Shown: positions 12,227 through 25,686, counted from the first letter of the stretch. The stretch: DNA of 64,000 nucleotides from Isoperla grammatica (GCA_945910005.1 OX246739.1:9088292-9152291), one strand, 5' to 3'. Program-made: numbers and translations. The notes: generated by a model not told the origin, from the letters alone.

Positions 12227-13634
12227 ATGTGTGATGTTGAGTGAGGCAAATTCAAATGGCATGTGTCTTGTACTAAATATAATATGATTGTATCAACGCT
12301 TTATTTTGACACTACATGAATTTGAACTCAATATAGTTTTTCTTTTACTCCTAGATTTGTATTCATAGTGTATTTTCCAGAAAGTTTATTCTTAATTAAA
12401 TTGTAATGAAAAAATAAATGTTAATATTCGGCTGCAATCTGCAGAAGTGGGTTAACATTTTAATGTTCTATAGCCGTGAGAGTATTCGTCAAGTCCTTTT
12501 ATACGATGTTTTTTAGACGTAAAAGGTGTTAGTGTTTTCGCGATCAAACACACTTAACGATGCTTTGTTCAGATTTATAGCTTAATCTTTAAAGTGAAGA
12601 AGTGAATACCCATGTAAGGCTATTATACTTTAAGTATGTACTGTCACCACGTCCCACACATAAAATGAATATAAAATTTGTTAGGAGGATTCTCATAAAA
12701 CGATTAAAATAGGTAACTGTAAACACATGTATTTTTTTGGATTTGTATCTTAATTTTTCTTGAACTATGGCGAGACACATTTCAGGGGAATGGGGACAAA
12801 ACCTAGTCCTTAAGACCTGCTGATGCATGTCAATTGCACATACTTCCACCCTTAAATAAGATAAAATAACAATGTATAAAGTAAAAAAAATAACAAACTA
12901 ATTAAATAAAATATAAAATAAATAAAATACAATACACACAAAATGTAAGAATTACTTTCTAAAATGTGCTGTCGACAGAAAAAAATAATTTTGCAGTTAA
13001 AGAAAGTGAGTGAAATGTTTGTTTTACCAGGAAACAAACTGACTGAATAGTTTAATCGGGTTTATCGATTAAGAAGTAAACTATAGGATTATTTGTCAGT
13101 GTTGCGAAAGCGCACGAAAAAGGGGGGGCCATGTGGCAAGTGAACGCGATGACCGACCATTTCACTGTCCTACCTTGATGCTCCAGCGTCGCATTACATG
13201 GTCTGCTGCGTAGCGGGGCCGTCACATGTGAGGGGGGCGTCTTGAGGCGAGGTCGACGTCGTGACGCGATAGACGATGATGTTAGAGATGAGCGAGTCAA
13301 ACACACGTCAATAAATAACGAAACACGCACAGTAATTAAATGAAATTAAATCATACGTAACCAAAAAAATTTATAAGAGAAACGAACAAGAAATAAATAG
13401 GAAATGACTATACAGTAAAAAGATCCCACTCACACTGAGTCTATGAAATACGCCCACTGTAGTTGAGCGCTCAAGACGGCGATGCGCTGTCCGTGATGGC
13501 TGAGTCAAGAGAGAATGCCATCTGCCTCTACGAGTAGATGGTGACTCGGGGGTTGACGAGGGGTAGGGGAAAGTAAGAATGAAGAATGCAGGTAACGAAA
13601 CAGAACGAGTAGGTTTTGAAAACCTGGCGCGAAC
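12227..13634. other. No gene seen
   Basis: Mostly AT-rich. A moderately GC-rich patch at 13120-13280 (many CG dinucleotides and G runs) contains no convincing coding frame. Confidence 0.5.
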
Positions 13635-13929
13635 AGTAAGGATAATAATAATTTTTCGTAGGAATACCCGTTATAGGGTGCACACCAGCTTTACCTGATG
13701 TGCCCCTCTTCAGGTGAATAACTAGGTTATTAGGGTGTTTGGATAGTTGGGAAGGAATGTCTGAGAGCTATTAGTAGGACTCAATCCCAGCATTCGCTTT
13801 TACGACTGAGGAAAACCTCGGAAAACAACGTTCAAGTCAGGACTGCCGGTGGCCGGAATCGAACCGGAGACCTCTCGAATTAGAGTCTCGCGTCTTACCG
13901 CTGAGCCACCTCTATCGGTAGTTAGGATA
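13635..13929 (-). mobile_element. tRNA-derived SINE, copy C (best preserved)
   Basis: The cleanest copy of the family. On the minus strand the head has an A box, GGTGGCTCAGCGG (13899-13911), and a consensus-like B box, GGTTCGATTCC (13855-13865), spaced as in a tRNA. A body of about 200 bp follows, then the conserved hairpin ACCTGA/TCAGGT (13693-13715), then an ATT-rich 3' tail near 13645-13655. Flanks AGTAAGGATA (13635-13644) and AGTTAGGATA (13920-13929) differ at one base and probably represent the target duplication. The TGGCTCAG...GGTTCGATTCC pattern identifies a tRNA origin, but I do not assign the parent tRNA. Confidence 0.92.
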
Positions 13930-15034
13930 GGGTTTTCTTAGCATAAGTTATTCGAGAAATCATATTCCAAACGTTGTTATTGTGGTTTTGCATCAATTGC
14001 ATGATCAAGTTTATAGTGCTAGCCAGCAAACTCTGGTGATTTGGAAAATTTTATTTCCATTCAGAGAGAGAGGGAGAGAGAAGGGCAGTATTTTAATTTG
14101 TTTGGAACTGATTATAAGGGTTTGTAGAACGTAGATTGTATAGGAAGAATTTGCGTTCATGTTTATTTTCGTATGTATTTTTTTTCAAATGCAGATGAAA
14201 GACTTTTCTGATCCTTTTGACAACCTGGTCACGTTACCCGGTTGTTTTTCTTTATTTTTGTTTCATTTTAATATTTAATTATAATTCTGGCTTTAAAGGC
14301 GAAACTATAAAAGCTAATGTAACTTAAATAATTTCGGCCGAGAATATTAAATTTTTCAATATTATAACTACATAAAATAACAAACAAATTTAGTAATGAA
14401 GAGTATTTAAATTGTTATTAGGAAACACATTTAAGCTAAAAGTAAAAACGATACAAATGGAAATCGCGTACATCAGAAGGTATGGAGAAAACGCCCGTTA
14501 CATCAACTTCTGTAAACAATATAAGAAACATGATGACGTAAAGTAATGTGATGAAGGCAAAGCCAGTAGACCATGTGAGTATTGAATGCTATCATGCACT
14601 CTGATGGGCAGCCATCAATAATAATGATCAAAGAATAAAATAACAAAAACTGTATGTCAAATCGTAACGTCGTAGTAAACAACTTTGGTAAACAACTTAC
14701 ACAGGCAATGATACAGGGCAAACTGACCCCGTTACTTCAGAAAGCAGCACAGCTTGAAAACTCAAGTAAACATATTTGATGCATAGTTATTGATATCACA
14801 TTACATGCGGGAATATCTTTCTAAGAAATGCTGCATCACCGTTTTCATGTTAGGTTTCTAATTAATTTGGTGAAATGAATCAGAACGTCGAAATTTCAGT
14901 GGAATCAGAATTATTAATTATAATTTAAGCCTTTGATTGACCCCAACACACATACATTTTACAAACCATAATGTTTACATATACAAAATATGTCATACAA
15001 AATATGTGTACTTGCAGTAAGAAACAAGTGACTG
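13930..15034. other. No gene seen
   Basis: AT-rich sequence with no recognisable gene. A short GA-rich run (AGAGAGAGGGAGAGAGAAGG) occurs around 14064. Confidence 0.5.
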
Positions 15035-15130
15035 CTTGCAGTTAATCCAAGGTCCGTAAATTCCCTTGCGGGGGCTCGTCGAACTCCCACCGAACCTCCG
15101 CCAGGGGATCGACGGACCTTGCAGTTAATC
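15035..15130. mobile_element. Mini GC-rich hairpin flanked by 13-bp direct repeat
   Basis: CTTGCAGTTAATC occurs at 15035-15047 and again at 15118-15130. Between and slightly overlapping the copies is a GC-rich block bounded by AAGGTCCGT (15049) and its exact complement ACGGACCTT (ending 15120). Inner segments (TCCCTTGCGG and CCGCCAGGGGA) also pair, so the block folds into a hairpin of about 70 nt in an otherwise AT-rich region. The direct repeat suggests a target duplication of a tiny inserted element. The origin is unknown: it could be a mini-foldback element or a retroposed small RNA. Confidence 0.7.
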
Positions 15131-15190
15131 TGTATTGAATAATGTTTGCAGTTAAAGTAACGACTCGTGTTCTGTCATTCTTTTGTTGTG

Positions 15191-15239
15191 TCGTCTTGAA
15201 AGGAATGAAAGTTATTCCATTGAAACGTCAAGACGGGAG
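15191..15239 (+). ncRNA. Degenerate hammerhead-like motif
   Basis: The order is CGTCTT, a box resembling CUGANGA (TTGAAAG), a stem GGAAT/ATTCC, GAAAC, GTC, then AAGACG, which pairs perfectly with the first segment. This is the layout of a minimal type I hammerhead ribozyme with a nearly absent stem III, as known from Penelope-like retroelements. Core residues deviate and an extra ATT sits before GAAA, so self-cleavage is unlikely. A second motif of similar layout is at 37.1 kb. Confidence 0.4.
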
Positions 15240-17463
15240 TCAAAGTTCGGATGGCAAATAAAGTATACGGTGTACATAACCCCCTAGAACGAGGGCTCAT
15301 TCATATCCGTCCACAAAAACGTATGCAATATGTTCCACGTCTTGGAGTTTCTCTAGCTATGGAATTTACTTTAAGAAGCAAGTGCAATACTTGTTAGGTT
15401 GTTCCATTTCTAAAGGTAATAGGGGTTACACAACGCTACCGCGCAATAATGTGAAAATGTATAAACCTTTACAACACTAAATGCAAGAATGAATTCAATA
15501 CCGTCGAATACAGTTCGACAGGTACATAACCAGTGACAAATGGCAAAGTACATAACATAACGTATTTTAAAACGAATCGTAATTAAGTTAACTTTATGTT
15601 TGATTGGATGTAAATACCTCTAGTAGTAACTGACAGGAATAACAATTCTCACATAAATACTTCTTCTGGCTGGTTGTCGCTGAGAGGAAGACAAGTATTG
15701 AAAGGTAAAATGTGTCCTGGCTTGGATCACAATCATAACTTACTTAAAAGCAAATCTAAGAGGGACAAATCATGCATGTCTCATACATATAAACCTGACA
15801 CATGTAATGTGTGTGTATTATATTGTAAAGACTGAGACCTGAATAGAAGAATATTACATATCCTATACATGAAATCGCAGCAAGGATTAACCTCAAGAAC
15901 ATTTGCTTGATTAGGGCAGGTTTAATCTTACTACCCTAACCTTGAACATATTACTCTTGTCATTCTGGTTTAAATACCTAGATCATAAGTGTAATTAAGT
16001 AATAGCTTAGATTCCGAATGTCTGCTACGTTTGCCATTTTATAGTTACCACCATTTTATAGTGAGTAGGCTAATATAGTTCCAACTTTCGCGAAGAGCTA
16101 AATAATTTCATTGATAAATCATGGATGAGCATGTAATGATCTCATTCGGGTAGCACCAAATATCCTTCCACGTAAATTGTGTTTGCTTGTAATTTCCATC
16201 CAAAATTTAATCAGTTCCTAAAACTGTGTCTAAAACTCTCCACGGTACCGTTGCTTTGCCCCACGCAATCGTTTATCTCATTTTTATGAATCTAGATGAT
16301 AGGAACTTATTAACTATTCAGAAGTTTGTTCTACGCTCCGCTGCAGCTTTCTAAACCATGAAAGACTAATTTGAAGGGCCTGGTTTTTGCACCTCCGTGA
16401 AGTGGCCTAGAGCTTCTCGAATGGTGACGGCTCATTGTTCACAGTTCACACCTAGATTACACAGCTTTGAAACTCCTCCCATCCATCTCTGCTCTAACCG
16501 AAACTGACCCTTCCTCCTGTAGCCTGTAGCTAATGCCATACCTACCCAGGAGGGGTCGGTAAACGACAAACTATTGGCAAACTAACGGAATGAAGAGAAG
16601 ACTTGAAAGGTATTTCACTCCATCTTCTTAGAACAATTCTTAATGACTTGCGCGTTTCGTATACTGGATTAACGTTCGTGTCTCGGTTGTGTCAACAACT
16701 TGGTTTCAGGGTTGTTTATCTGCATCTATAAAACGTATAATAACATCATAACAATTTAGACGGTTGGTTTGAAGTCTACAGAGTTAAACAACTCTGTTGT
16801 TTTCAGTCGTAATCAAGATGATGGACTATATAAAAATACTGAAGCGAACCCACAGATATTGTAATTTTAATTTGTTACCTGTGACGAAATATTCTGCCAT
16901 CTCAATTAAAGAAACGATATTTGCGCACTGGGAAGAATCCATATGTCAGTCTTGGCAAGTGCATGGACCTACGCCACTGGACAGCTGGGACGTCAATTCT
17001 TTGTATCGTGTCATATCCCTCAAATCCAATTACTCCCACGCGTTCTGCCGCGAAGGCGTAATAAAAAGCCAATTTCATGAATTTATTCGGGGTGAAACTA
17101 ATGATTGGTACTCACACTGTTATAAATGTGCTGTCACAAAAAACGAATTTTAAATAGTCTTCACATAACGAGACATTGCTTTTACTTACTGTCTTAATAT
17201 ATTAATACATTTTTTAGTTATGATCAAAATTACAAAGTTAAATTGATTATATTGAGATATTAGTTCTCGAAATCGTAGTAAATGCAAGTTTTTGCTTCTT
17301 ACAGTGTTTTAAGTTGTACAACTTTTTATCCTGGGTGGTCGTTTCAAAAACAGTCTGAACATAATCATCACGATGCTTTTAATATTTGGAATTTTCATTT
17401 CAAATGTTGGCAACTGTTAGTCAGACCGAAAACACGATGTATAAACATACATGATATCACGAC
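15240..17463. other. No gene seen
   Basis: The longest frame (about 118 codons at 16797-17153, plus strand) has no recognisable domain and no supporting context. I treat it as chance. Confidence 0.5.
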
Positions 17464-17530
17464 GCTAAAGCCAGGATGCGAACCTGGAACGCCGGGTCCG
17501 TGTTTTACTGTACTGACGGCCAATAAATCG
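17464..17530 (-). repeat. tRNA-like fragment (possible SINE head)
   Basis: On the minus strand, CCAGGTTCGCATCCTGG (17471-17487) makes a perfect 5-bp T-stem with a 7-base loop and a B-box match. The A-box half is poorly conserved and no full cloverleaf can be drawn, so a SINE or tRNA pseudogene fragment is more likely than a functional tRNA. Confidence 0.5.
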
Positions 17531-20500
17531 CGGTCACTGTGGAGCCAACATATTGACATATTAGTGGCCTCACTGAAGAAGTTATACAATACATCTTAGT
17601 TTGTCAGTGTCGAGTCAAGCACCCGCCACACTAAACCGCCACAGACCAGGCGTTGAGAGTTGGTCCTATATATAACAACGATTTCTGTACAAGTTGTGTG
17701 TAGTACAGTAACTGAACACGGTTTTAAAATCATTTAGATACTATTGGTTTACTTGTAAAAGTTACAAGATATTAATGTTTGTTTGAATTTGCGTCATATT
17801 TGTTTGCATACATTTGTAGTATGAAATAAACCAAAATAGCTTTACATAACCTCTTAATCCTAAATGACGCCGAAGATATAAAAAATGTTATGTAAAAGAA
17901 CTATTAAATAATTTTTATACTCTAAATACAATTATTGATACACTATATTTTTCTAAAAACATTGCATATTTGTGAATATAGGAAATGTTTCGCATCCCAG
18001 TTATTTTAACTGCATATTATAAAGTTTTCATTCGCTCTTTTTTGCTGGGATTAACTATGCAGTAAACTAAACCTGTTGAAATACATAACTTGTCTGGTTA
18101 TTTGTTATTGGAAACTGAACACAATATTGAGCGTGTAGTCTGCTGTCAAAGTAATAATATTTCCAATTCATCCACGTTATAGCTCTGAACGACTGGGCCG
18201 TACAAATAAAAGCAGAAATACGACGATAATGAATACGAGCTATTCCCACGTGAATGAGTTGCATTGTGGATATTTTTTTTAGTTTACATTTTTTACAGCG
18301 CGAAGAGATAAACGGGTCATGCAAAATATATGACATTTTTTACACAAGCCAGGATTACCCAACTGTACGTTGTGCTATTCCACTATTTCCTTTCGTCGCC
18401 AGATATAACTATGTATGTGTTTTAATTACGCTGGAAGATAAATAACCTACTTCAGTGTGATAACGATAGTAGTTTATCATAATGATAATACGATAACCTG
18501 TTTGCAACTAGGTAGCGCATATTATATATAAAAAACATATAACCTTTACTTTATCCATAACCCAGCTTCGTTCTGTACGAAACTAGAATCAAAATGCATT
18601 ATATCATTTACAGTGGATTCAAAACATCGAAGAAACTAAATACTTTTTAAAACGAACAAGTAAATTTTGATTAAATAATGTTATATATTCTTATTTTCGA
18701 TCGAATATTTCTTTGTGGATCGAATATTATATTTCATATAATATACATAGGGAGTAATGCAGGTTGTGTTTGTTTGCGGTGACGTTTTGTGGGATTGACT
18801 AGAGCCAACGTAACTGCTTCCGTTACATAAAGTGTACATTCTGTTTCTCCATAAATAGGAATATAAATAAGGAACTTTTTTTACTAATCATTGTAAGTTA
18901 CAAAAAAATACCGGTACTCCGAGTTCTCAATATTTAAGTTTAGTTGGAGTGTTTTGTAAGCCACTGAGTAATTTTTGGCTTTATATGAATTAATACAACG
19001 AAATCGTCACTACAAATACACCTCAAGACTGTAAATATACTAATTGTTTAGACAGCCAAATGGCGAATTTCGGGGTGCGTTGCTCAAACATTGCAGTAGT
19101 TTACATAACATTGTATGAACAAATACACTATACCTATAATACAACAAAATACATAAACATAATAAACACATAAAAAGCCATGCGTCCTGTCTGGCTCTAG
19201 CAATAAACTAATAAGAACCACTAAATCTAATTAAACATATTCTCAGTTAGATTTGAGTAATAAACAATTATTCGCTTAACGTATTATAATGGTTGATATT
19301 CCGTAAAACTCACTTTAGCTTGTGAATTCGAATTAATCGTGTGTGGCTGGTAAATTTCTTTTACAATACTCGTGTGAACGCGATATCGTCTAATGTAGTG
19401 TAACGCTCCCTGGAGTATAAAAAACACGCGTTCAAATAAATGACAGCTTTTAAGATTTGAAGTCGATGCAGTCACGTGTAAGAATCATTCCCCCTCCCCC
19501 ATCCCCCCTCTTGAGCACCCCCTCTCGCCGACACCCACAGTAGCCTACCCAATTAGGTCCCGTCCATGTATAAACTTCTGCATATGGTTGACAATTATAG
19601 ATACTTGTGTCAAGATTTGAAGCGGAAAAATAGAAGTAACACTTTATTTGCTTGGTGCTGTTACTAAATATCAGCTAACAAGACAATTGTAGTTATTTAG
19701 GTAAACAAAATCATAAAGTACAGCAACTAGCAAAACACTGGTGGATTAAAACGGTAAATTGAACAAGAAATCAATGTCATAGTATCTTTCGTTTTGCATT
19801 AAAATTGTTTGTACCAATACGCAATTCTAGTAGTTTTCTTTTACACAAACTTGTTTCCTTAATATTTCTATCATTTTACAAGTATAACCTAGACCAGGCT
19901 TGGTATTTAATTAAAAAAAATAAGGGGCATGCGGAATACGTTGAAAATTAGGACGAAAGTAATAAGAATAACCAAACATGTTTCCAGAAGACAGTAATTC
20001 ATTGTAACTGTTAAAACTGAATCAATTGGCGACATAGATTTGTTTCTTTACAATAAAACCATTTTTGTGTCCTAATTGAACATTGTTCCTAGAATATTTT
20101 ACATTCCGTAAAAGTAAGTAATTTGTACTGTACACTGGCACACCGTGAAACCCACCATCTTATAAAATAGCTGTCGAGTAAACACCCAGTGATGCAGCAA
20201 TGTTACAGTCTAAAGCTTGTCCTTCAATATACTACGTTCATTTCCAAATTTCTGTACCGTAATCTAATAAAAACGCACAATTTCGCTCGAAACAACTTTT
20301 TGTTTAGATTTGTTTTCTTAAAACAATATTTAGTTCTGGGACTGCAGACATGGGGTTCACTTATTGACTATTATATTAATAATCCTAAATTTTATGTATA
20401 GAACGCAGATATCGAGAGAAACACAAACAAGAAATTAAAGTACATAAATAAAAACTTAAGATCAGTTTGTAATTTGTAACTGAGTAAGTAGACTATACAA

Positions 20501-23500
20501 AGAAATGTATTTATTTAATTGATTTATTTAAACATGGAAACGTTCGTTTAGCCAGCTCAATTATCTTTCATTTCATTTCTCATTATTTTCAAGTCTTAAA
20601 AATTTAAATCTCCACAAGAAAGTTGTATACGTATTTATTGCTGAAATGATTTCATTACCAATTCTAGAGAAATGCAATAGTTGGCAACACACTCAAGTTA
20701 TTACTCGTAACGAATAAGAATGTATGTGGCTTCGTTGGTATTGCTGCTTATTTGAGTTCAATGAAGGTTGAATCAAGGTGAGCGTACAGAGTACTTCTAT
20801 AACTTGCACCTCATTTTAGATTCGAATTCTTGTCTATACATACTAAGGTTATTTCTGATTTAAAGTTTTGTTTATCTTAGTAAGGGATTTGTATTGTAAT
20901 TTTCTTATAGAAACATATTCTTATTTGCTTTGTTAGATTTTAATGCAACTTCTAGCTTTTTGCAGTGTTCAGCGTATAAGCAAAACTAAGTTTGGAAGTG
21001 CAAAGCTTCTTTAAGTAATTTTATACATTAAATCTTGCTTTAACCATATAACCAACCATATGTCTAGACACATAGCATGACCCACCCTCAGGTTTTCATG
21101 AGTTACAGTGATTAAGTTTTCTAATTACAACCATTTTGAATTTGATAAAAACGATTTATATATTCCCGACTGTACTAGTAGTATCTGGTTTAATATAAGA
21201 GCGCAGTCTCCGACGTAACTTCTCATTTTACCGCTCTGCTTCCATAATGTGATATCGACTAACGATTAGACTCACACCCCGTGGTATGGTTAGCTGCCCA
21301 AACTAGGGCAAAACGAGCCGATTCCATTCATACAATAATCACGCCATTCAGGCTACATTACTGCCTGTTTTATATGTCCTTCGCCCCCGGCTTCGTCTAC
21401 CATAATACGGTATCGGTAAATCAAGTAGAAACAAAGCCATTTGCCAATAATATCATTGGGTGATTATGGTTTTTGCCATCACATTTATTATTATTTTATT
21501 CACATTATTCAGGGAATGTGTGTATAGTGTTTAGAGTCTAGAGTAGATACAAATACATAAAAACAATTATTGTAATAACAATGTATTTGTTTTGGTTTAC
21601 ACACAAACTCGTAAAATCTACTACCTGGCTAAGAAAAATTATTACAGATATTTAAAAAACTATTTTCAATTAATATATTAGTGGATAAAATTGTGAAACA
21701 TATAAAAACTAGTTCTAATTTTGTTGCGTTTTACTTTAATTTTAGGACTCATACAACTATTACATGTATGATGTGACGTAAATTTTCACGTTTGTGATGT
21801 ATGTTTAAATTCGTCTTATTTTCCGGGTATTCCATATTTCAAAATTAACATTTCTACAATGTGTTTCCAGGTTAGAAGATGCGGTATCGTGTATTCTTCA
21901 ACACGTCGTGGAAAAGAAAAAGAAGAGCACAAGACGAACATACGAACCATCTTCCCGCCATAAGCAAAGAGGGAACACGCCCATTTTAGCCCAAGGTTAC
22001 TCCAAGGTCTCCACCATGGCGATAATACAACACTCCATGTATTTGGTTTGGTGTATTTTTCAAAAAGTCTTATTTCATTTTGACATAAAAACTAAAAATG
22101 TGTTGTTGTAGCTAATGAGTGAATATTCTTTGTTTATTTTTGTTATTTTATTCTGTTTATTCCGCTACAAACTCAAAACTGGTAAGGAAGATCCTATTGA
22201 AACGATGAGTTTACCATAATTAACATCACATTCATGGCTATATTGTGTCGGGCGTATGGTTGGAGATTTGGGTAAATGGAACGTAACGTAGAAAAGTATT
22301 ATACATTATTTTTAATGGAATATAAGTTTGACGAATGTATTGAGTCATGTAATAGCACAATATTTCGTTTGTAGCAATCCACTGTGTACGTGATGTATCT
22401 ATAAAGAAGCTGATTATAATATATAATTTCGAAATTATGCACAGAACACCAGGCTTAAGACGAAGCCCGTCTCTGAACGTACCCGGGACTTGCGTGTGAT
22501 TGTAATTGATTAAGTTAATAACAGAACGAGATCACAAAGGGTGTCGTTTAATTGTTAATGACAAGGCCTGTGTTAATCTCCTAACGAACCTATTGCTCGT
22601 GCGGAAGATACTAATAAGCTTAGTCGCTGTTCATGTTCACGCATGCAAGTCTAAATCAGTGATCGTTTTCATGTGTGTCTAAACGATTAGGTGTTCATGC
22701 GTAAACCGTGGAGCGTGAGTGTGTTTTAAATGCGTACACGTGTTTTAACTGTATATATAAACTCGTGTTTTACATGCAAATCATAATTTTGTCACATACA
22801 CTCTTGTTTTTCGTATACCAGTATCGACACATAAAATTTACCTAACAGGTCAATGTAGACAGTCATCCAATGCCGATGTGGAGTCGTTTTACTCATGCCC
22901 ATGTGCTTGTAAATGACATACTTTATCAAGGCTATTTACAAGGAGGGTTATTCATTAAAATTGTTACAATTTCACCGTCTTTTAGGTTGTTGATTGCGTG
23001 CCGATCCACACGTATTTTAATGTGCAAGCATTAACTCGGGACACTTAAATAGGGTTTATATACGTCTGCGTGCCCAAAGTCTACGTTGCTAAATCCAATT
23101 ATGCCATAAAGTAGACATCACACATTTTGTTATACGGCGCTGCGTGTTCTAGATTAAAGAACGTTTTAGTTCTCGTACGGAGCAGGTGTTAGTATATATA
23201 GGAGAGAAGAAAACAGTTATTTATGCGAAGTTGTTTCAATGACTAATGTATTAGATCCTTGAAACTTAGAAGTACGTGACTCGTACTAAGTGAGTAAAAC
23301 ATGTAGAATAATACTTCTTATGATTCTTGTTAAAGAGGATATAAGCTATACCTTTTCCAGTCCAACTTTTCTCGTGCGATCTGATAAAATTATACTACAA
23401 AAGGGAGGAAAATTACTGAAGACATAATTTAAAGAAACAACAATAGGTGGTACAGACACAAAATAATAATCAAAACAGCGATTAGTAATGGAACATGTGA

Positions 23501-23951
23501 TTCACAGATAATGCTTCAAACATAAATGAAAAATAACAAGTTATGAAAAATGTGTATCTTTTGTTTTATTTAATTAATAAGATGTCAATTCAAATATATA
23601 TTGACCTATTGTGTGCCATTGAAATTAAAAAAATTAGCTAAATATATTACCGTACGTTCATAAAAATAATATCACCCTTGTGAACACATGTAAAGAGACC
23701 CATTATGATTATAGGGTTCTAAGATCAATAAAGCTGGGATTTTAAGCAGAACGGGGCAAAATGATTAGGAATCCAAATGGAAGGTTGTTACATTATAACT
23801 ACACTAATATGGCCCACAGAGGTGTAGAAAAGTAAAAATATCATTGATTGAATACCCTAGGCCACGCTCGTTCAAAACACTGCCTTCAATCACGACCGTA
23901 GCGTTCCGTTGCCAAGAAAGACCAACAAAAGCCCAGGCGTCGACCACAACA
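17531..23951. other. No gene seen
   Basis: Uniformly AT-rich. A somewhat less AT-rich block at 22440-22740 contains homeobox-like words (TAATTGATTA, GTTAATAAC) that could suit an enhancer, but nothing in the sequence alone proves this. A C-rich run lies at 19489-19510. Confidence 0.5.
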
Positions 23952-23976
23952 CGACCAGACGAGAAAAGTCTGGTCG
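23952..23976. repeat. Perfect 9-bp hairpin
   Basis: CGACCAGAC, a 7-base loop, then GTCTGGTCG. It sits in a local GC-rich patch (23860-23990). No U-tract or other sign of a function is visible. Confidence 0.75.
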
Positions 23977-24869
23977 AGCCCGCTCGTTTAATGGAATGCA
24001 AGAACACCGATGTTTTATTTTAACCGGTGTTTCTGAGTTTGATCCCAATTAAATTCACATATATATGCCAATTTCCGATGTAGTATACATTCATAAAATG
24101 TTTCATGTTGCCTTTCACGAGAACCAGTGTAACATTCCGAATCTTTTTAACCGGGAGTATTCCCCGAAGCCGCCCAACTAACATTCAAACGCGCTACAGG
24201 AATTGAAAGACGTCGTTTCATAGATTACGCTGATAGTGAGTTGCTACGGGTGAATCGTGTTTCAAGCGGCGCCTTCGACTATCGAACTGTCCTAAACGAC
24301 GATTTACTTCACTGGACTCGACTGTGGCGACCGGATTAGAGTCATAAACAGGACAATTTGTGAGACATGTTTGTACAGAAAGATGTACGCGACTGTGGAA
24401 GTTTGGATTGCTGAGGGACAGAATTCAGTGCCACACGCGAGTAAATTGGTAAGCTATGACCTGCAATTGCATGGGCTCACTACGAATTAGAAGAAATAAG
24501 TCGTCGAAAAGTGTTCAAATTATAATTAATGAAATAAATGTAAGTAAACAAATAGCACAAATTTCAATTCCAAAAATAACCATGTTGCCGTGTTTTGTTT
24601 CGGACAAACATTAAATGTGCATCAATCAAAGAAAGATACAACAATGCAGTTGCCTAGTAACACGCTGTTTGTCCGCCTGTGATGTCAAAACCTCCTCAAT
24701 TGAGTCTTGTGCTATTTGCGTTTATTATTTACCCACTCTGATACAAGAACTGATTTTCAATGGATGGTATTATACCATTTATTATTTGCTTCGTTGTTAT
24801 GACGGCTCTGTTAACACGTAGTCCCGTATTTTATTCACAGATATAAGTTAAATTCCAAAGGAAACAAAA
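23977..24869. other. No gene seen
   Basis: Spacer with a mildly CG-richer portion at 24140-24330. No domain-bearing ORF. Confidence 0.5.
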
Positions 24870-24962
24870 ACAAGTACAGCTGGATATCCATTCAACTCGA
24901 GACCTTTTGCATTGAAAGCGTAAATAAAACCGCTAGACCACCGAGCCACACAATTGGATTCA
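24870..24962 (-). repeat. Degenerate tRNA-like fragment
   Basis: On the minus strand TGGCTCGGTGGTCTAGCGG resembles a tRNA D-arm/A box, and GGTCTCGAGTTGAATGG at the expected distance resembles a decayed T-arm/B box. It is probably an old tRNA-derived SINE head. Confidence 0.45.
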
Positions 24963-25602
24963 TCATCTATTTTTAACACCACACCAATGTTGAGTACATT
25001 TAAAAAATAAACTAACAATTCGTTTGCGAGTTGCAATTCAATGCATTTTGTCGCTGGCCTGATCAACGTAGCGTAATATGTTTCAAAAGGCTAGTCTGGT
25101 TAAATTCAGGTACGTAAGCAATCTTTGAAAACAATAAAACTGGATCTCTGCAAAACGAGAAACTAATGGTGAAACTAAACAGTTCCTTGAGAGACCTTGG
25201 CCTCGCTACAATAGAAGGGAGATAACTCTTGAAACAAGAGCATTTGGACACCGCTACCAACCACACCATCGGCCCGACAGATAAATCCAAGGTAAATAAC
25301 GTTCTGTTCATAGTTTTGAGTCTGAACAGTCTCAAAGTGGGCGTTATCCGCTCGGTTGTTTTATCTGCTGTTTAAATATGGCCTCACTTGGGTAAATCTT
25401 CGGTCTTGTTTCCTCTTGTAATCTGCTAGTTTTGGATGGGAATGTTTTAAGCTCAATTAGAGAAGAAGAAATTGTCTAGACTGCTGAAGTCGTTACAACA
25501 ATTGAAAACGTGAAGTCCGAATGTTGTAATAACAAGCAGAATAAATATCAGAATGGGTAGAGTACTTTCTTTTCTGTTCATTTTACTGTATGTTCTAGAG
25601 TA

Positions 25603-25686
25603 AGGCAGAGACGCTGGATTACGACAGTAGTCGACTAGCGTTGCCGCGGTTCCTACGTTCCAGGTTCGAGTCCTGTCTTGGGCATG
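25603..25686 (+). repeat. tRNA-like fragment
   Basis: The plus strand contains CCAGGTTCGAGTCCTGT, a T-arm with one stem mismatch and a perfect B box (GGTTCGAGTCC). Upstream A-box-like sequence is weak. A decayed tRNA or SINE head is the likeliest reading. Confidence 0.5.

Noticed and set aside
16797..17153. 118-codon plus-strand ORF
   Set aside because: No domain, signal peptide or repeat. A frame of this length is expected by chance in 64 kb.
17464..17530. Functional tRNA gene
   Set aside because: The T-arm is perfect, but D-arm and acceptor stem cannot be completed, so it is listed as a fragment.
22440..22740. Possible developmental enhancer with homeobox-like words
   Set aside because: Such AT-rich words are expected by chance in DNA of this composition, and conservation cannot be judged from one sequence.
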